A stretch of 64,000 nt of DNA from an uncultured Roseovarius sp. (GCA_947499555.1 CANMOU010000002.1:693001-757000); one strand, 5' to 3'; shown: positions 28,766 through 38,953, numbered from the stretch's first letter. Notes: generated from the sequence alone by a model not told the origin. Numbers and translations: made by a program.

Positions 28766-28791
28766 AAAGGCGGCCTTTGTGCCGCCTTTTT
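28766..28791. terminator. Bidirectional terminator between infB and mutT
   Basis: AAAGGCGGC (28766-28774) pairs with GCCGCCTTT (28781-28789) around a 6-base loop, with T residues on the plus strand and, on the minus strand, the matching T-run. It serves the convergent infB and mutT genes. Confidence 0.85.
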
Positions 28792-29189
28792 CACAACCAG
28801 TCGCGCAGGATCGGGATCAGCGGAATGTCCGCAGGTGGCATCGGATAGTCGCGCAGCTGATTGGGGCGGACCCATTTCAGCGTCTGACCTTCTCTCGATT
28901 GTGGTGTGCCGTCCCATTTGCGGCAGGCAAAAAGCGGCATGAGCAGGTGGAATGTCTCGTAGCTATGGCTGGCGAAGGTCAGTGGTGCGAGGCAGCTTTC
29001 CCAGGTGTTGATGCCAAGCTCTTCTTCCAGTTCCCGAATAAGGGCGTTTTCGGGTGTTTCACCTTCTTCCACCTTGCCGCCAGGGAATTCCCAGAGGCCG
29101 GCCATGGTTTTTCCCTTGGGGCGCTGTGCGAGAAGGATACGACCCTCGATGTCTATGAGCGCCACGGCGGAAACCAGGATCACCTTCAT
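28791..29189 (-). CDS. mutT: 8-oxo-dGTP diphosphatase MutT
   Basis: A 132-residue Nudix hydrolase cleaning oxidised dGTP from the nucleotide pool. The Nudix box runs from GGKVEEGE to EELGI near 37-59, preceded by LWEFPGG. The start at 29189 gives the normal [12 protein letters not shown] opening and overlaps the argJ stop by 4 bases (ATGA); a longer reading to 29243 would run inside argJ. Translationally coupled to argJ. Confidence 0.93.
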   Translation of the reverse strand: MKVILVSAVALIDIEGRILLAQRPKGKTMAGLWEFPGGKVEEGETPENALIRELEEELGINTWESCLAPLTFASHSYETFHLLMPLFACRKWDGTPQSREGQTLKWVRPNQLRDYPMPPADIPLIPILRDWL

Positions 29190-30415
29190 GAGCGGTAATC
29201 GGCATTTATCGAGATGTATCCATGTGTGAGATCGCAGGTCCACACCGTTGCCGTGCCACCCCCCAGGCCAAGATCGACATGCAGCTTGATCTCTTCGCCC
29301 TTCATGTGAGAGGCACCGTCCTCTTCGCGATATGCGGGACTAACCCAGCCTTTTTCGGCAACAAGCGTGTCGCCAAACCAGATGGAAAGAAGATCACGAT
29401 CTGCCGGTGCGCCGGATTTTCCGATGGCCATGACCACCCTGCCCCAATTCGGGTCTTCGCCTGCGATGGCGGTCTTGACCAAAGGCGAATTGGCGATTGC
29501 CATGGCATGGATCTTGGCGTCTGCGTCGCTGGACGCGCCGGATACGGAGACTTCAACGAACTTTGTCGCACCTTCACCGTCGCGTACCACCTGATGGGCG
29601 AGGTCTAGCATGACACCGCGCAAAGCCTCCATGAAGCCGACGCTTTTGGCGGTGACGCTGACACCAGAGCCGCCGGTCGCGGCCACGAGAAGCGTGTCGG
29701 AGGTTGAGGTGTCGCTGTCGACGGTGATGCAGTTGAAGGTCTTTTCATTCAATGCCGAGACCATTTGTTGAAGCACTTCGTGCTCCATGCTGGCGTCGGT
29801 GAAGATGTAGACCAACATGGTTGCCATATCCGGAGCGATCATTCCGGAGCCCTTGGCGATCCCCGCGATATGTACCTGCTTTCCATCCACCGAAATTGAG
29901 GCGCCGGCGCCTTTCGGGAATGTATCGGTCGTCATGATGGCTTTGGCGGCTTCGGCCAGGTTAGAGACTGATATTGCGCCTGCGGCCTCTGCGATCTTGG
30001 CGCAAATTCGGTCATGCGGCAGCGGCTCGCCGATGACGCCGGTCGAGGAGGAGAAGACGCGCTGGGGCGGTATGTTCAGCGCATCGGCAACCGTCTCGGC
30101 AATTGCGTTGACGGAGTCTTGCCCGTTCTTGCCGGTAAAGGCGTTTGCGTTTCCGGAATTTACGATGATTGCAGCGCCTTCGTTGGAATGGGTGCCGATC
30201 TTGTCCTGGCAGTCGAGAACAGCGGCAGACCGTGTCGCCGATTTTGTAAAGACACCTGCAATGGCTGTTCCAGGGTCGAGGGCGACCAGCGTGACGTCCT
30301 TACGATCCTTGTACTTTACGCCTGCTTCGACAGCGGCGAACCGAGCGCCTTTGATCTCTGGCAAGTCCGGGAAACGTTTTGGCGCGAGCGGTGAGACTGC
30401 GGTGATCTTGGCCAT
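29186..30415 (-). CDS. argJ: Bifunctional ornithine acetyltransferase / N-acetylglutamate synthase
   Basis: A 409-residue enzyme of the cyclic arginine pathway that recycles acetyl from acetylornithine to glutamate. It self-cleaves before a Thr in the motif [13 protein letters not shown], visible near residues 190-202; the new N-terminal Thr is the nucleophile. Complete in length. It follows the parvulin gene by 2 bases, with mutT after it, so parvulin-argJ-mutT forms one minus-strand operon. Confidence 0.97.
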   Translation of the reverse strand: MAKITAVSPLAPKRFPDLPEIKGARFAAVEAGVKYKDRKDVTLVALDPGTAIAGVFTKSATRSAAVLDCQDKIGTHSNEGAAIIVNSGNANAFTGKNGQDSVNAIAETVADALNIPPQRVFSSSTGVIGEPLPHDRICAKIAEAAGAISVSNLAEAAKAIMTTDTFPKGAGASISVDGKQVHIAGIAKGSGMIAPDMATMLVYIFTDASMEHEVLQQMVSALNEKTFNCITVDSDTSTSDTLLVAATGGSGVSVTAKSVGFMEALRGVMLDLAHQVVRDGEGATKFVEVSVSGASSDADAKIHAMAIANSPLVKTAIAGEDPNWGRVVMAIGKSGAPADRDLLSIWFGDTLVAEKGWVSPAYREEDGASHMKGEEIKLHVDLGLGGGTATVWTCDLTHGYISINADYRS

Positions 30416-30417
30416 GT

Positions 30418-31272
30418 TTACTGGTCCAAAAGGTCGTAGTTCAGGATGACGTCCGGGTTCAGCCCTTCGGTTTCCATGCGCGAAATCTCTGCTTTTGACC
30501 GCAGGTCCGCGACAAAAGATTCAAGTGCAGACTGACGCGCTTCTTCAACGAGTTGAGCGCGAACAGTGTCGAACTCGGGGCGTGCACGATCACGGGTTTC
30601 GCTTAGCAGAATGACATGCCAACCGAAGTTCGTCTGGACTGGAGGGGACACTTCGTTTGGCGACAATTCCAGCACGGCTTCGAAGAATGGCTCGACCATA
30701 TCACCTGCCCCGAACCAGCCAAGATCGCCGCCCGATGGTCCTGAAGGGCCGGTGGATTTTTCGCGCGCAAGGGTGGCGAAATCTGCGCCGTTATCGAGTT
30801 CTTCGACAAGCGCTTTCGCATCGTCTTCGGTCTCCACCAGAATGTGAGATGCGCGATACTCTGTCTCTGGCTGGTCTGCCGGATACTTCTCGTCATATAG
30901 TGCCTGGAGGCTGTCCTCGGCAGGTTCTTGGGAAACGATCCCTTGCATGACCTCGCCCGCCAGAATGGCGCGGGTTTCGTTCTCCATTTTGATTTGCGTT
31001 CTGAAGCCGGGGTCCCCTTCGATTGATTGCATCAACAGCTCGTGTTGCACCAACTGATCGAGAATACCCTGAAAGAGCAGCGCAGAGGGAAATTGATCAT
31101 ACTGTTGCGGCAGCTCTGAGCGAAGAGCAATCACATGGGCCAACGTGATTTCCGTGCCATTGACCGTCGCAAGCACCTGATTTGGATCAACTTCGTCCTG
31201 GGCAAAAATCGGCAAAGCGCTTGCGCCGAGCAGGCAGGTTGCGGCGGCGAAAGTCTTGAATGACTGCAACAT
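30418..31272 (-). CDS. Periplasmic parvulin-type peptidyl-prolyl isomerase
   Basis: A 284-residue protein with a signal peptide (about 1-24, ending IFA) and a rotamase domain about 140-235 containing [16 protein letters not shown] and GWHVILL. It probably helps fold exported proteins in the periplasm, as PpiC/SurA/PrsA relatives do. ATG 31272 is preferred over one at 31290 because AAAGGA sits 5 bases upstream. It is divergent from secA, whose product exports such clients, and 2 bases from argJ. Confidence 0.9.
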   Translation of the reverse strand: MLQSFKTFAAATCLLGASALPIFAQDEVDPNQVLATVNGTEITLAHVIALRSELPQQYDQFPSALLFQGILDQLVQHELLMQSIEGDPGFRTQIKMENETRAILAGEVMQGIVSQEPAEDSLQALYDEKYPADQPETEYRASHILVETEDDAKALVEELDNGADFATLAREKSTGPSGPSGGDLGWFGAGDMVEPFFEAVLELSPNEVSPPVQTNFGWHVILLSETRDRARPEFDTVRAQLVEEARQSALESFVADLRSKAEISRMETEGLNPDVILNYDLLDQ

Positions 31273-31318
31273 AAAAATTCCTTTGTTCATTCGTTCAGGG
31301 GCATCACGCCCTGTGACG

Positions 31319-31347
31319 TTGACACTGTATCAGGAGGCCCTTACATC
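31319..31347 (+). promoter_or_regulatory. Candidate sigma-70 promoter of secA
   Basis: A perfect -35 TTGACA at 31319-31324 and, after 17 bases, a weak -10 TACATC at 31342-31347. It would start transcription about 100 bases before the secA ATG. A 7-bp inverted repeat (TCGCCTT/AAGGCGA, 31346-31365) overlaps the expected start. Confidence 0.4.
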
Positions 31348-31375
31348 GCCTTGATACAAAGGCGAATTGCCCATT

Positions 31376-31420
31376 GCATCCGTTCTAGGGATGCCGGGCG
31401 AGCGGGGCAAGTAATTGCCC
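31376..31420 (+). other. Two consecutive hairpins in the secA leader
   Basis: GCATCC/GGATGC (31376-31394, loop 7) and GGGCAA/TTGCCC (31405-31420, loop 4) lie 35-80 bases before the secA ATG. They could structure the leader or control ribosome access. There is no strong Shine-Dalgarno before the ATG. Confidence 0.4.
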
Positions 31421-31455
31421 ATCAAAAACAAGCGAACGGTCGAAACGGATTCAAG

Positions 31456-34155
31456 ATGCTGGGTATTGGAACGGTTGCCAAAAAGATCTTCGGAACACCG
31501 AATGATCGGAAAATCAAGGCAACACAGCCTCTGGTGGAAAAAATCAATGCGCTGGAGCCGGAATTTGAGGCTCTGAGTGACCAGGGGCTTCTTGATAAAT
31601 CGCAAGAGTTCAAACAGCGTATCGAGGCGGGTGAGAGCCTTGATGACCTGCTCCCTGAGGCATTTGCAAATTGCCGGGAAGCCGCGCGCCGCGCACTTGG
31701 TCTACGCGCCTTCGATGTCCAGCTTATGGGCGGTATCTTTCTGCATCAGGCCAATATTTCGGAGATGAAAACCGGTGAAGGCAAGACACTTGTGGCGACC
31801 TTTCCTGCCTATCTCAATGCCCTGACCGGCGGGAACGTTCATATCGTGACGGTCAACGACTATCTTGCGCGCCGTGACGCGGAGTGGATGGGCAAGGTCT
31901 ATTCTGCGCTGGGTATGACCACAGGTGTCGTTTATCCCCAACAACCTGAGCCTGAGAAGAAAGAAGCCTACGCCGCAGACGTCACTTATGCCACAAATAA
32001 CGAGCTTGGTTTTGATTATCTTCGCGACAACATGAAATCGTCGCTGGAGGAGATGAACCAGCGAGGGCACTTCTTTGCGATTGTCGATGAGGTTGACTCG
32101 ATCCTGATCGATGAAGCGCGGACGCCGCTTATCATCTCTGGTCCCGCGCAGGACCGCAGCGAGCTTTATGTCACCATTGATAAGCTCATCCCTCTGTTGC
32201 AGGAGGAGCACTATGCGATTGACGAGAAAGCCAAGAATGTGACCTTCACAGATGAGGGCAACGAATTTCTCGAAGGTGTTTTGCATGAACATGGTCTGCT
32301 TGATGCAGAACAGTCTCTTTATGACCCCGAAAGCACGACAATTGTTCACCATGTGAACCAAGGCTTGCGGGCGCATAAGATGTTTCTGAAGGATCGCGAT
32401 TACATCGTGCGTGACGGCAACGTGGTGCTGATCGACGAATTCACCGGCCGTATGATGACCGGACGCCGCCTTTCAGATGGCTTACATCAGGCGATCGAGG
32501 CAAAGGAAGAGTGTGATATTCAGCCTGAAAACGTCACGCTGGCGCAAGTGACCTTCCAGAATTACTTCCGTCTTTATGACAAGCTTGCCGGTATGACAGG
32601 CACCGCGGCGACAGAGGCGGAAGAGTTTGGTCAGATCTATGGGCTTGGTGTGGTCGAAGTGCCCACGAACAAGCCGATTGAGCGCATCGATGAGGATGAT
32701 GCGGTTTATCGCACCGAGCGGGAAAAGTTCGACGCCATTATCACTGCGATCAAGAAAGCACATGACAAAGGTCAACCCATTCTTGTCGGTACAACCTCAA
32801 TCGAGAAATCCGAGACCTTGAGCGCGCTTCTGACCAAAGCTGGTGTAAAGCACAACGTTCTCAACGCTCGCCAGCATGAACAAGAGGCGCAGATCATTGC
32901 CGAAGCGGGAAAGCTTGGCGCGGTCACTATTGCGACAAACATGGCCGGACGTGGCACCGACATTAAGCTTGGTGGTAACGTTGAGCTGAAGATCCTCGAG
33001 GCGATTGCATCCGACCCGGAAGCTGATCCGGAAGCTTTGCGGCGGAAGATTGAGGCCGAACATGACGCGGATGAGACCGCTGTGAAAGAAGCTGGCGGGC
33101 TTTATGTTTTGGCCACGGAACGGCACGAGAGCCGTAGAATTGACAACCAGTTGCGGGGACGTTCGGGCCGTCAGGGTGACCCTGGCAAGTCGTCCTTCTT
33201 CCTGAGCCTCGAAGACGACCTTATGCGGATTTTTGGTTCGGAACGGCTTGAAAAAGTGCTTGCAACGCTCGGCATGAAAGAAGGTGAGGCGATTATTCAC
33301 CCGTGGGTCAACAAGAGCCTTGAGCGGGCTCAGGCGAAGGTTGAGGGGCGAAACTTTGATATTCGCAAGCAGCTTTTAAAGTTTGACGATGTGATGAACG
33401 AGCAGCGCAAGGTTATCTTCAAACAGCGTCTCGACATTATGCGCGCCGATGACCTTTCGGAGATTACGACCGATATGCGCGGAGAGGTCATTGATGACCT
33501 GATTGATCGCTTCATGCCGCCCAAGAGCTATGCCGATCAATGGGATATGGAAGGCTTCAAAGCGGCGGTCGCGGAGCAGATGAGCCTTGATCTGCCGCTC
33601 ACGGAGTGGGGTGATGAAGAGGGCGTTGACGACGACGAGATTGCCGATCGGATCGAGCAGGCCGCGAGCGAGATGATGACCGACAAGGCTGAGAAATTCG
33701 GCGCCGAGAACATGCGCATGATCGAAAAACAAGTTTTGCTGCAGACGATCGATGCCAAATGGCGCGAGCACCTTTTGACGCTTGAGCATTTGCGCAGTGT
33801 TGTGGGTTTCCGGGGCTATGCGCAGCGCGATCCCTTGAATGAATACAAGAATGAGGCGTTTCAGCTATTTGAATCCATGCTGGATGGGTTGCGCCAGGAT
33901 GTGACCCAGAAATTGTCGCAGCTTCGACCGCTGACCGAAGAAGAGCGGCAGGCGATGATGGAGCAGATGGAGGCGCAGCGCACGGCGATGGTAGACGCCG
34001 CCAAACAGGCGCTCAGCGGAGATCAGCCAGCTGGCGAGGCTGCGGACGGGTTTGACGAGGCCGATCCGAGCACCTGGGGCAACCCGGGACGCAACGAGAA
34101 ATGTCCCTGCGGATCAGGCAAAAAATTCAAGCATTGCCATGGCCGTTTGAGCTGA
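31456..34155 (+). CDS. secA: Preprotein translocase ATPase SecA
   Basis: An 899-residue motor that pushes unfolded preproteins through SecYEG. Walker A MKTGEGKT is at 104-111, the DEAD-type motif [13 protein letters not shown] from 211, and [10 protein letters not shown] in the second nucleotide-binding domain. The C-terminal zinc/SecB-binding motif [14 protein letters not shown] starts at 883. ATG 31456 gives the normal start [13 protein letters not shown]; an in-frame upstream extension would run through the leader hairpins. Divergent from the parvulin gene. Confidence 0.97.
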   Translation: MLGIGTVAKKIFGTPNDRKIKATQPLVEKINALEPEFEALSDQGLLDKSQEFKQRIEAGESLDDLLPEAFANCREAARRALGLRAFDVQLMGGIFLHQANISEMKTGEGKTLVATFPAYLNALTGGNVHIVTVNDYLARRDAEWMGKVYSALGMTTGVVYPQQPEPEKKEAYAADVTYATNNELGFDYLRDNMKSSLEEMNQRGHFFAIVDEVDSILIDEARTPLIISGPAQDRSELYVTIDKLIPLLQEEHYAIDEKAKNVTFTDEGNEFLEGVLHEHGLLDAEQSLYDPESTTIVHHVNQGLRAHKMFLKDRDYIVRDGNVVLIDEFTGRMMTGRRLSDGLHQAIEAKEECDIQPENVTLAQVTFQNYFRLYDKLAGMTGTAATEAEEFGQIYGLGVVEVPTNKPIERIDEDDAVYRTEREKFDAIITAIKKAHDKGQPILVGTTSIEKSETLSALLTKAGVKHNVLNARQHEQEAQIIAEAGKLGAVTIATNMAGRGTDIKLGGNVELKILEAIASDPEADPEALRRKIEAEHDADETAVKEAGGLYVLATERHESRRIDNQLRGRSGRQGDPGKSSFFLSLEDDLMRIFGSERLEKVLATLGMKEGEAIIHPWVNKSLERAQAKVEGRNFDIRKQLLKFDDVMNEQRKVIFKQRLDIMRADDLSEITTDMRGEVIDDLIDRFMPPKSYADQWDMEGFKAAVAEQMSLDLPLTEWGDEEGVDDDEIADRIEQAASEMMTDKAEKFGAENMRMIEKQVLLQTIDAKWREHLLTLEHLRSVVGFRGYAQRDPLNEYKNEAFQLFESMLDGLRQDVTQKLSQLRPLTEEERQAMMEQMEAQRTAMVDAAKQALSGDQPAGEAADGFDEADPSTWGNPGRNEKCPCGSGKKFKHCHGRLS

Positions 34156-34205
34156 GCAAGCGCCTGCGAGCCGCCAAAAAGACACCTTTGCACTGCCACA
34201 GACCG

Positions 34206-34229
34206 GCCTTGATCTTTGACTATCAAGGC
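34206..34229. repeat. Inverted repeat after secA
   Basis: GCCTTGAT (34206-34213) pairs perfectly with ATCAAGGC (34222-34229) around 8 bases. It lies 50 bases after the secA stop and has no T-tract, so it may be a processing hairpin or factor-dependent terminator. Confidence 0.5.
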
Positions 34230-34260
34230 GTGTGATTTCTGAGGCATGTGGGAGGCCGTC

Positions 34261-35346
34261 ATGAAATTTTCTTTTGCACCCAAGCGTTTGGCTATGGTCA
34301 GCGGCGTGATGATTTGTGCGCTTGGCACTGGCCACCTGATGCAAAGCGTCTTTGTCGGCGACAAGAATCCAGGCTTCTCCGGTGTGGCGGTCGCATCGGT
34401 GAGTTCGCAGGTCTATTCGACACGATCTGATACGAAAAGCGATGTGAGTGCCGAGGAAACATTCCTGCCTGAGACTGGCGATGTTGGGTCCGATGCGGAA
34501 AAGCTTGAAACCCTTGACGGCAAGCTTGTCGACGATGTGGTGCTGACATCCGCCCTGCCCTCTGCGCCAGCTGCAGTCGATCGCCCGGTGGCATTGCCAG
34601 ATGACCCGGTTGAGATCGTCGCCCTTAGCGATGCGCCGATTTCTGATCTTCCCACAGAAGAGAAAGCCCCCACCTTTGGCTGTGACATCAAGCTTGATGT
34701 GCAGGCTCAGCAGGCTGCGATGGCCATGCTGGAGCTAAGTGCAGGCTGTCTCGCCAATGCGAGATTCACCATGCATCACAGTGGCATGATGTTTTCCGGG
34801 GTGACTGACGAAAACGGTATGTGGACCGGACTTGTGCCCGCACTGGCAGAAAATGCGTTGTTCATTGCGGCGTTTTCCAATGGCGAAGGGGCCGTTGCAA
34901 ATGTGCATATCCCTGACTTGGAGGCGTATGACCGCTATGTCGTTCAGTGGAAAGGCGCGACTGATCTTCAGATCCATGCCTTCGAGAAAGGCGCGACATA
35001 TGACGAGCCAGGGCATCACTGGCGGGAAACGGCAGCTATGGATGATGCGTCACAGGTGCCCGACCAATCGTTTATGACGCAGTTCATCGACTCTGATCTC
35101 CCCGAGAGCCTGAATGCGGAAATCTACACGCGGCGATCAGAGACCACCGAAATCGACGTCGTCGTTGAGATCCAGGTCGACACTTCGTCTTGTGACACCG
35201 ATGTCGACGCGCAAGCGCTTGGCTGGTCCGCCGACGGTGGACTTGAGGTGCGTGACCTAATGATCGCTATGCCGGACTGTGGTGCGGTCGGAGAGCTTCT
35301 TGTGTTGAAAAACCTATACGGAGACCTGACAATCGCGCGTAAATGA
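34261..35346 (+). CDS. Membrane-anchored periplasmic protein of unknown function
   Basis: A 361-residue protein with one N-terminal hydrophobic helix (about 10-30) and then a long extracytoplasmic part. Residues 45-140 are acidic and low in complexity; a folded part with four cysteines (in FGCD, SAGC, SSCD and PDCG) follows, suggesting two disulfides. No family is recognised. Relatives next to secA in roseobacters are sometimes labelled translocase, but nothing in the sequence supports that. GGGAGG precedes ATG 34261. Followed 24 bases later by the OmpA-domain gene. Confidence 0.7.
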   Translation: MKFSFAPKRLAMVSGVMICALGTGHLMQSVFVGDKNPGFSGVAVASVSSQVYSTRSDTKSDVSAEETFLPETGDVGSDAEKLETLDGKLVDDVVLTSALPSAPAAVDRPVALPDDPVEIVALSDAPISDLPTEEKAPTFGCDIKLDVQAQQAAMAMLELSAGCLANARFTMHHSGMMFSGVTDENGMWTGLVPALAENALFIAAFSNGEGAVANVHIPDLEAYDRYVVQWKGATDLQIHAFEKGATYDEPGHHWRETAAMDDASQVPDQSFMTQFIDSDLPESLNAEIYTRRSETTEIDVVVEIQVDTSSCDTDVDAQALGWSADGGLEVRDLMIAMPDCGAVGELLVLKNLYGDLTIARK

Positions 35347-35369
35347 GCGCTGCGAGCTAAGGGGTTCAG

Positions 35370-36929
35370 ATGGGTAAAGCATGTGCGGCGGTATTCGCCG
35401 CACTCTGTTTTTGGGTTTGCGGACTACCTGCATCGGCCCAGGACGTGACATTGACATCGCGGGATGGCCGGGTCGAGATTTCTGGCAATCTGTTGGGCTT
35501 CGATGGCGAGTTCTATCGCGTCGATACCATCTATGGCGAACTGACGGTGGATGGTTCGGGTGTTGATTGCGCGGGGCCTGGATGCCCAAATCTGGAGACC
35601 TTCATCGCGCAGGTCGTGTTTTCAGGCTCTCCCACGATTGGGCGCGTTCTCTTGCCTGCGCTGCTTGAGGCATTTGCAATTCGGTCTGATCACGACCTTA
35701 CCCTCGAGACGCTTGAGGATGGCACGCTCTTGGCTATTTTCACGGATCCGGTCGAGGAACGTGTCGTCGGAGAGTTTTTTCTACGTCTTAACAATTCTGA
35801 TACCGGGCTGTCCGACCTCATGTCCGGCGTCGCAGATATCGCCATGTCGATGCGCGAAATCCAAGCGGCCGAACTCACAAAGGCTCGCGCTGAAGGGCTG
35901 GGCGATCTCGACGCCCGAGGGCGAAGCCGTGTTGTCGCACTTGATGCGCTTGTCCCGGTGGTGTCTCCGTCGAATCCGGTGCAGACAATCACGCTTCCCG
36001 AACTCGCCGGTGTTCTGGCGGGTGAAATCACCAACTGGGAGCTGCTTGGCGGGCCCAATGCGCCAATCTCGGTTCATGTCCATGGGCCAAGCACCGGTCT
36101 TGGTCAGGCCAGTGAAAACCTTGTTCTAAAGCCTGCAAGGAAGACACTTTCCAGTGACGCGAAGCTCTTTGATGACGGGAAGGCGCTGTCCGAGGCGGTC
36201 ACACGGGATCCGTTTGCGCTTGGCCTGACCAGTCAATCGGAGATTGGCAACAATTGGCCCTTGTCGCTGGGCGGCGGCTGCGGCTTTGCGCTTCAGGCGA
36301 CGCGACGCGCCGTGAAAACAGAAGATTATCCGTTGACGGCGCCTGCGTTTCTTTATGTCCCGGCACGGCGATTTCCGAAGCTGGTTCGTGAATTTCTATC
36401 GTTTCTGCGTGATCCGTCCGCGCAATTGGTTATTCGCCGAGCGGGCTTTGTTGATCAGGCAGAGGAAGAAATTTCAATCAATGAGCAAGGCAGTCGTTTT
36501 GCAAACGCGATTGCGCTTGCAGGCCCGGAAACATCGCTTGCCGAATTGCAACGGCTTGTTTCGACGCTGTCACCTTTGAGGCGCCTGACGACAAGTTTCC
36601 GGTTTGAACCGGGCTCAGCGCGGCTTGATGCTCAGTCACGTTCAAACGTTTCGCAGCTTGCCAGAGCATTGGAGCAGGGCCGCTTTGATACGCGAAAGTT
36701 GCTTTTCGTGGGCTTTAGTGACGGCGAAGGTGCGGCGGCCGCGAACAAACGTATTGCAATGCGCCGCGCGACGGCGGTTCGAGATGCGGTGCTTGCAGAG
36801 GCGGAGACGGCGAACCTGACACGCGTGACAGTCGATGTAGATGCCTTTGGCGAAGCGATGCCAATGGCATGTGACGAGACTGCCTGGGGCCGCGGGATAA
36901 ATCGCCGCGTTGAGGTTTGGGTGCGCTAG
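35370..36929 (+). CDS. Phosphate-binding-like domain fused to OmpA peptidoglycan-binding domain
   Basis: A 519-residue exported protein. A signal peptide (about 1-23, ending ASA) is followed by a PstS-type periplasmic binding fold (about 85-360; STGLGQASENL near 236-246) and a C-terminal OmpA-like domain (about 400-519; FRFEPGSARLD, then VGFSDGEG and NKRIAMRRA). The OmpA domain should bind peptidoglycan and hold the ligand-binding domain in the periplasm. Which ligand it binds is unknown. It overlaps the end of the convergent radC by 4 bases. Probably co-transcribed with the preceding gene. Confidence 0.8.
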   Translation: MGKACAAVFAALCFWVCGLPASAQDVTLTSRDGRVEISGNLLGFDGEFYRVDTIYGELTVDGSGVDCAGPGCPNLETFIAQVVFSGSPTIGRVLLPALLEAFAIRSDHDLTLETLEDGTLLAIFTDPVEERVVGEFFLRLNNSDTGLSDLMSGVADIAMSMREIQAAELTKARAEGLGDLDARGRSRVVALDALVPVVSPSNPVQTITLPELAGVLAGEITNWELLGGPNAPISVHVHGPSTGLGQASENLVLKPARKTLSSDAKLFDDGKALSEAVTRDPFALGLTSQSEIGNNWPLSLGGGCGFALQATRRAVKTEDYPLTAPAFLYVPARRFPKLVREFLSFLRDPSAQLVIRRAGFVDQAEEEISINEQGSRFANAIALAGPETSLAELQRLVSTLSPLRRLTTSFRFEPGSARLDAQSRSNVSQLARALEQGRFDTRKLLFVGFSDGEGAAAANKRIAMRRATAVRDAVLAEAETANLTRVTVDVDAFGEAMPMACDETAWGRGINRRVEVWVR

Positions 36930-37690
36930 ATCAAGCCTTGAGAGCGAAAGCTGATTTCGCAGGATTTCCCGATGATGACGTGATCGTGCAGGACGAGGCC
37001 CAAAGCCTCGCATGCGGATTTGATTTGCCTGGTCAGAGATATGTCTGCCGAAGATGGCGTGGGATCACCGGACGGATGGTTGTGCACCAGAATAAGCGCG
37101 CTGGCGTTGAATTGGAGCGCGCGTTTGATGATTTCCCGAGGATAAACCGGCACGTGATCAACTGTTCCCCGCGCCTGTTCTTCATCGGCAATAAGCGTAT
37201 TCTTTGTATCCAAAAAGAACGCGCGAAATTGCTCGATATCGCAATGCGCCATTGTTGTATGGCAATATTCGATCAGCGCGTCCCAGGATGACACGACCGG
37301 TCGGCGAAGCACCTTTGAGCGCGCCAGGCGATGTGCTGCTGCCTCTACCACTTTCAGTTCGCATATTGCTGCCTCGCCGACCCCTTTCACACGTGAAAGC
37401 TGATCCGGGGGTGCAGAGATGACGGCATTGAAGTTGCCGAACTCTTTGAGCAACTCGTGTGCCAGTGGTTTGACGTCTTGCCTTGGAATCGCGCGGAACA
37501 GGACCAACTCCAGAATCTCGTAATCTGGGAGCGCCGCGGGGCCACCTGCAAGGAAACGCTCACGCAATCTCTTGCGGTGGTCCTGAATATAGGGGGGCGG
37601 CTTCTGTGCAGCGCGGGGAGAAGAGAAGATCAATTCATCCGCCGCAAAGAGCGGCATGTTCGTATCGGGTACCTGAGAGCCTGTCTGCAT
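36926..37690 (-). CDS. radC: RadC family JAMM-motif protein
   Basis: A 254-residue protein: N-terminal helix-hairpin-helix region (near 90-120, SRVKGVGEAAICEL) and C-terminal JAB/MPN metalloprotease-like domain with the metal motif HNHPSGDPTPSSAD near 203-216. RadC proteins are linked to DNA recombination and competence, although the original repair phenotype was later withdrawn. The start could also be the ATG at 37657; neither has a strong Shine-Dalgarno. A perfect CtrA-consensus site lies 25 bases upstream. It follows dnaJ on the same strand. Confidence 0.9.
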   Translation of the reverse strand: MQTGSQVPDTNMPLFAADELIFSSPRAAQKPPPYIQDHRKRLRERFLAGGPAALPDYEILELVLFRAIPRQDVKPLAHELLKEFGNFNAVISAPPDQLSRVKGVGEAAICELKVVEAAAHRLARSKVLRRPVVSSWDALIEYCHTTMAHCDIEQFRAFFLDTKNTLIADEEQARGTVDHVPVYPREIIKRALQFNASALILVHNHPSGDPTPSSADISLTRQIKSACEALGLVLHDHVIIGKSCEISFRSQGLI

Positions 37691-37714
37691 GAGAGCACAT
37701 TGCCCTCAGGTTTC

Positions 37715-37729
37715 TTAATAGATCATTAA
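37715..37729. promoter_or_regulatory. Perfect CtrA-type site upstream of radC
   Basis: TTAA-N7-TTAA at 37715-37729, all eight consensus bases, inside a larger near-palindrome (CTTAAT...ATTAAG). It is in the 62-bp gap between dnaJ and radC, 25 bases before the radC ATG. Confidence 0.6.
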
Positions 37730-37730
37730 G

Positions 37731-37747
37731 CCGGCCTGCTGTGCCGG
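37731..37747 (-). terminator. Possible weak terminator hairpin after dnaJ
   Basis: CCGGC and GCCGG (37731-37735, 37743-37747) form a 5-bp stem right after the dnaJ stop on the minus strand. No T-tract follows, so termination is uncertain. Confidence 0.25.
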
Positions 37748-37752
37748 GGAGC

Positions 37753-38904
37753 CTAGTTTTTCATCCCGTCCCAAAAGCTCTTCACAGATCTGAAGAAGCT
37801 GCTGCTTTCGGGGTTATTCTCTTCCGACAACTCGTCGAATTCGCGCAGCAGTTCTTTCTGGCGGCCTGTCAGATTCACGGGTGTTTCAACCGCCAGTTCG
37901 ATGAACATGTCACCGGTTGTCCCGCCGCGAAGCGCGGGCATACCTTTGCCGCGCAGGCGCATTTGCCTGCCTGATTGCGACCCCTCGGGGATTTTGACCC
38001 GGCTGCGACCGCCGTCAATTGTCGGCACCTCGATGTCGCCACCAAGTGCCGCCTTTGTGAGGGACACCGGAACGCGGCAGAAGAGATTGGTTTCTTCGCG
38101 CTCAAAGATCTCGTGCTTGTCGACCTCAATGAAAATGTAGAGGTCGCCCGGAGGCCCTCCGCGCATCCCGGCTTCGCCTTCGCTTGCCAGGCGGATACGT
38201 GTGCCGGTTTCAACGCCAGCCGGGATGTTCACACTCAGAGAACGATCTTTCTGAATACGCCCTTGTCCACTGCAGGCGTTGCAGGGGTTCTTGATGATCT
38301 GGCCAAGGCCGGAACATGTTGGGCAAGTGCGTTCGACTGTGAAAAAGCCTTGTTGGGCGCGGACTTTGCCCATGCCGGAGCAAGTCGGGCAGGTGGACGG
38401 CTCTACGCCGCCTTCGGCGCCTGATCCGTTGCAGACATCACAAGCCACGGAGGTGGGGACATTGATGGTTTTCTGCATGCCGCGATAAGCATCGTCGAGA
38501 GAGATGCGCAGGTTGTAGCGCAGGTCGGCGCCGCGTGCCGCACGTTGGCGCCCGCCGCCAGCGCGGCCACCGCCCATAAAGTCGCCGAACAGATCGTCGA
38601 ACACGTCTGAGAACGCGCTGGCAAAATCGCCTTGTCCGCCAAATCCGCCGCCGGGCCGTGCGCCTGCTCCGGTGCCGCCTTCGAAAGCAGCGTGACCGAA
38701 CCGATCATAAGCGGCCTTCTTTTCGGCGTCTTTCAAGATATCGTAGGCTTCGCCCGCCTCTTTGAATGCGGTTTCAGCATTTGGGTCATCTTTGTTGCGG
38801 TCGGGGTGAAGCTCTTTAGCCTTGGTGCGGTAAGCTTTCTTGATCTCGTCAGCAGATGCCCCTTTCGAGACCCCCAGCACGTCGTAGTAATCGCGCTTTG
38901 CCAT
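37753..38904 (-). CDS. dnaJ: Chaperone DnaJ
   Basis: A 383-residue Hsp40 co-chaperone that stimulates DnaK ATPase and delivers substrates. The J domain has HPD at 33-35, a Gly/Phe-rich stretch follows (about 75-110), and four zinc-finger CxxCxGxG motifs appear ([32 protein letters not shown]). The C-terminal substrate-binding part is complete. It lies 64 bases after dnaK in the same direction, with an inverted repeat between. Confidence 0.97.
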   Translation of the reverse strand: MAKRDYYDVLGVSKGASADEIKKAYRTKAKELHPDRNKDDPNAETAFKEAGEAYDILKDAEKKAAYDRFGHAAFEGGTGAGARPGGGFGGQGDFASAFSDVFDDLFGDFMGGGRAGGGRQRAARGADLRYNLRISLDDAYRGMQKTINVPTSVACDVCNGSGAEGGVEPSTCPTCSGMGKVRAQQGFFTVERTCPTCSGLGQIIKNPCNACSGQGRIQKDRSLSVNIPAGVETGTRIRLASEGEAGMRGGPPGDLYIFIEVDKHEIFEREETNLFCRVPVSLTKAALGGDIEVPTIDGGRSRVKIPEGSQSGRQMRLRGKGMPALRGGTTGDMFIELAVETPVNLTGRQKELLREFDELSEENNPESSSFFRSVKSFWDGMKN

Positions 38905-38926
38905 CGGAAATCTCCTTCAGCCGGAG

Positions 38927-38953
38927 AGCGGAGGCCTTAACAAAGCCTCCGCT
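38927..38953 (-). other. Inverted repeat between dnaK and dnaJ
   Basis: AGCGGAGGC (38927-38935) pairs with GCCTCCGCT (38945-38953), 9 perfect bp around 9 bases. No T-run follows, so it more likely acts as an mRNA processing or stability element than a terminator. Confidence 0.55.

Noticed and set aside
31281-31301. GTTC repeats before the parvulin gene as a LexA box
   Set aside because: The alphaproteobacterial SOS box needs GTTC-N7-GTTC; here the spacing is 4.
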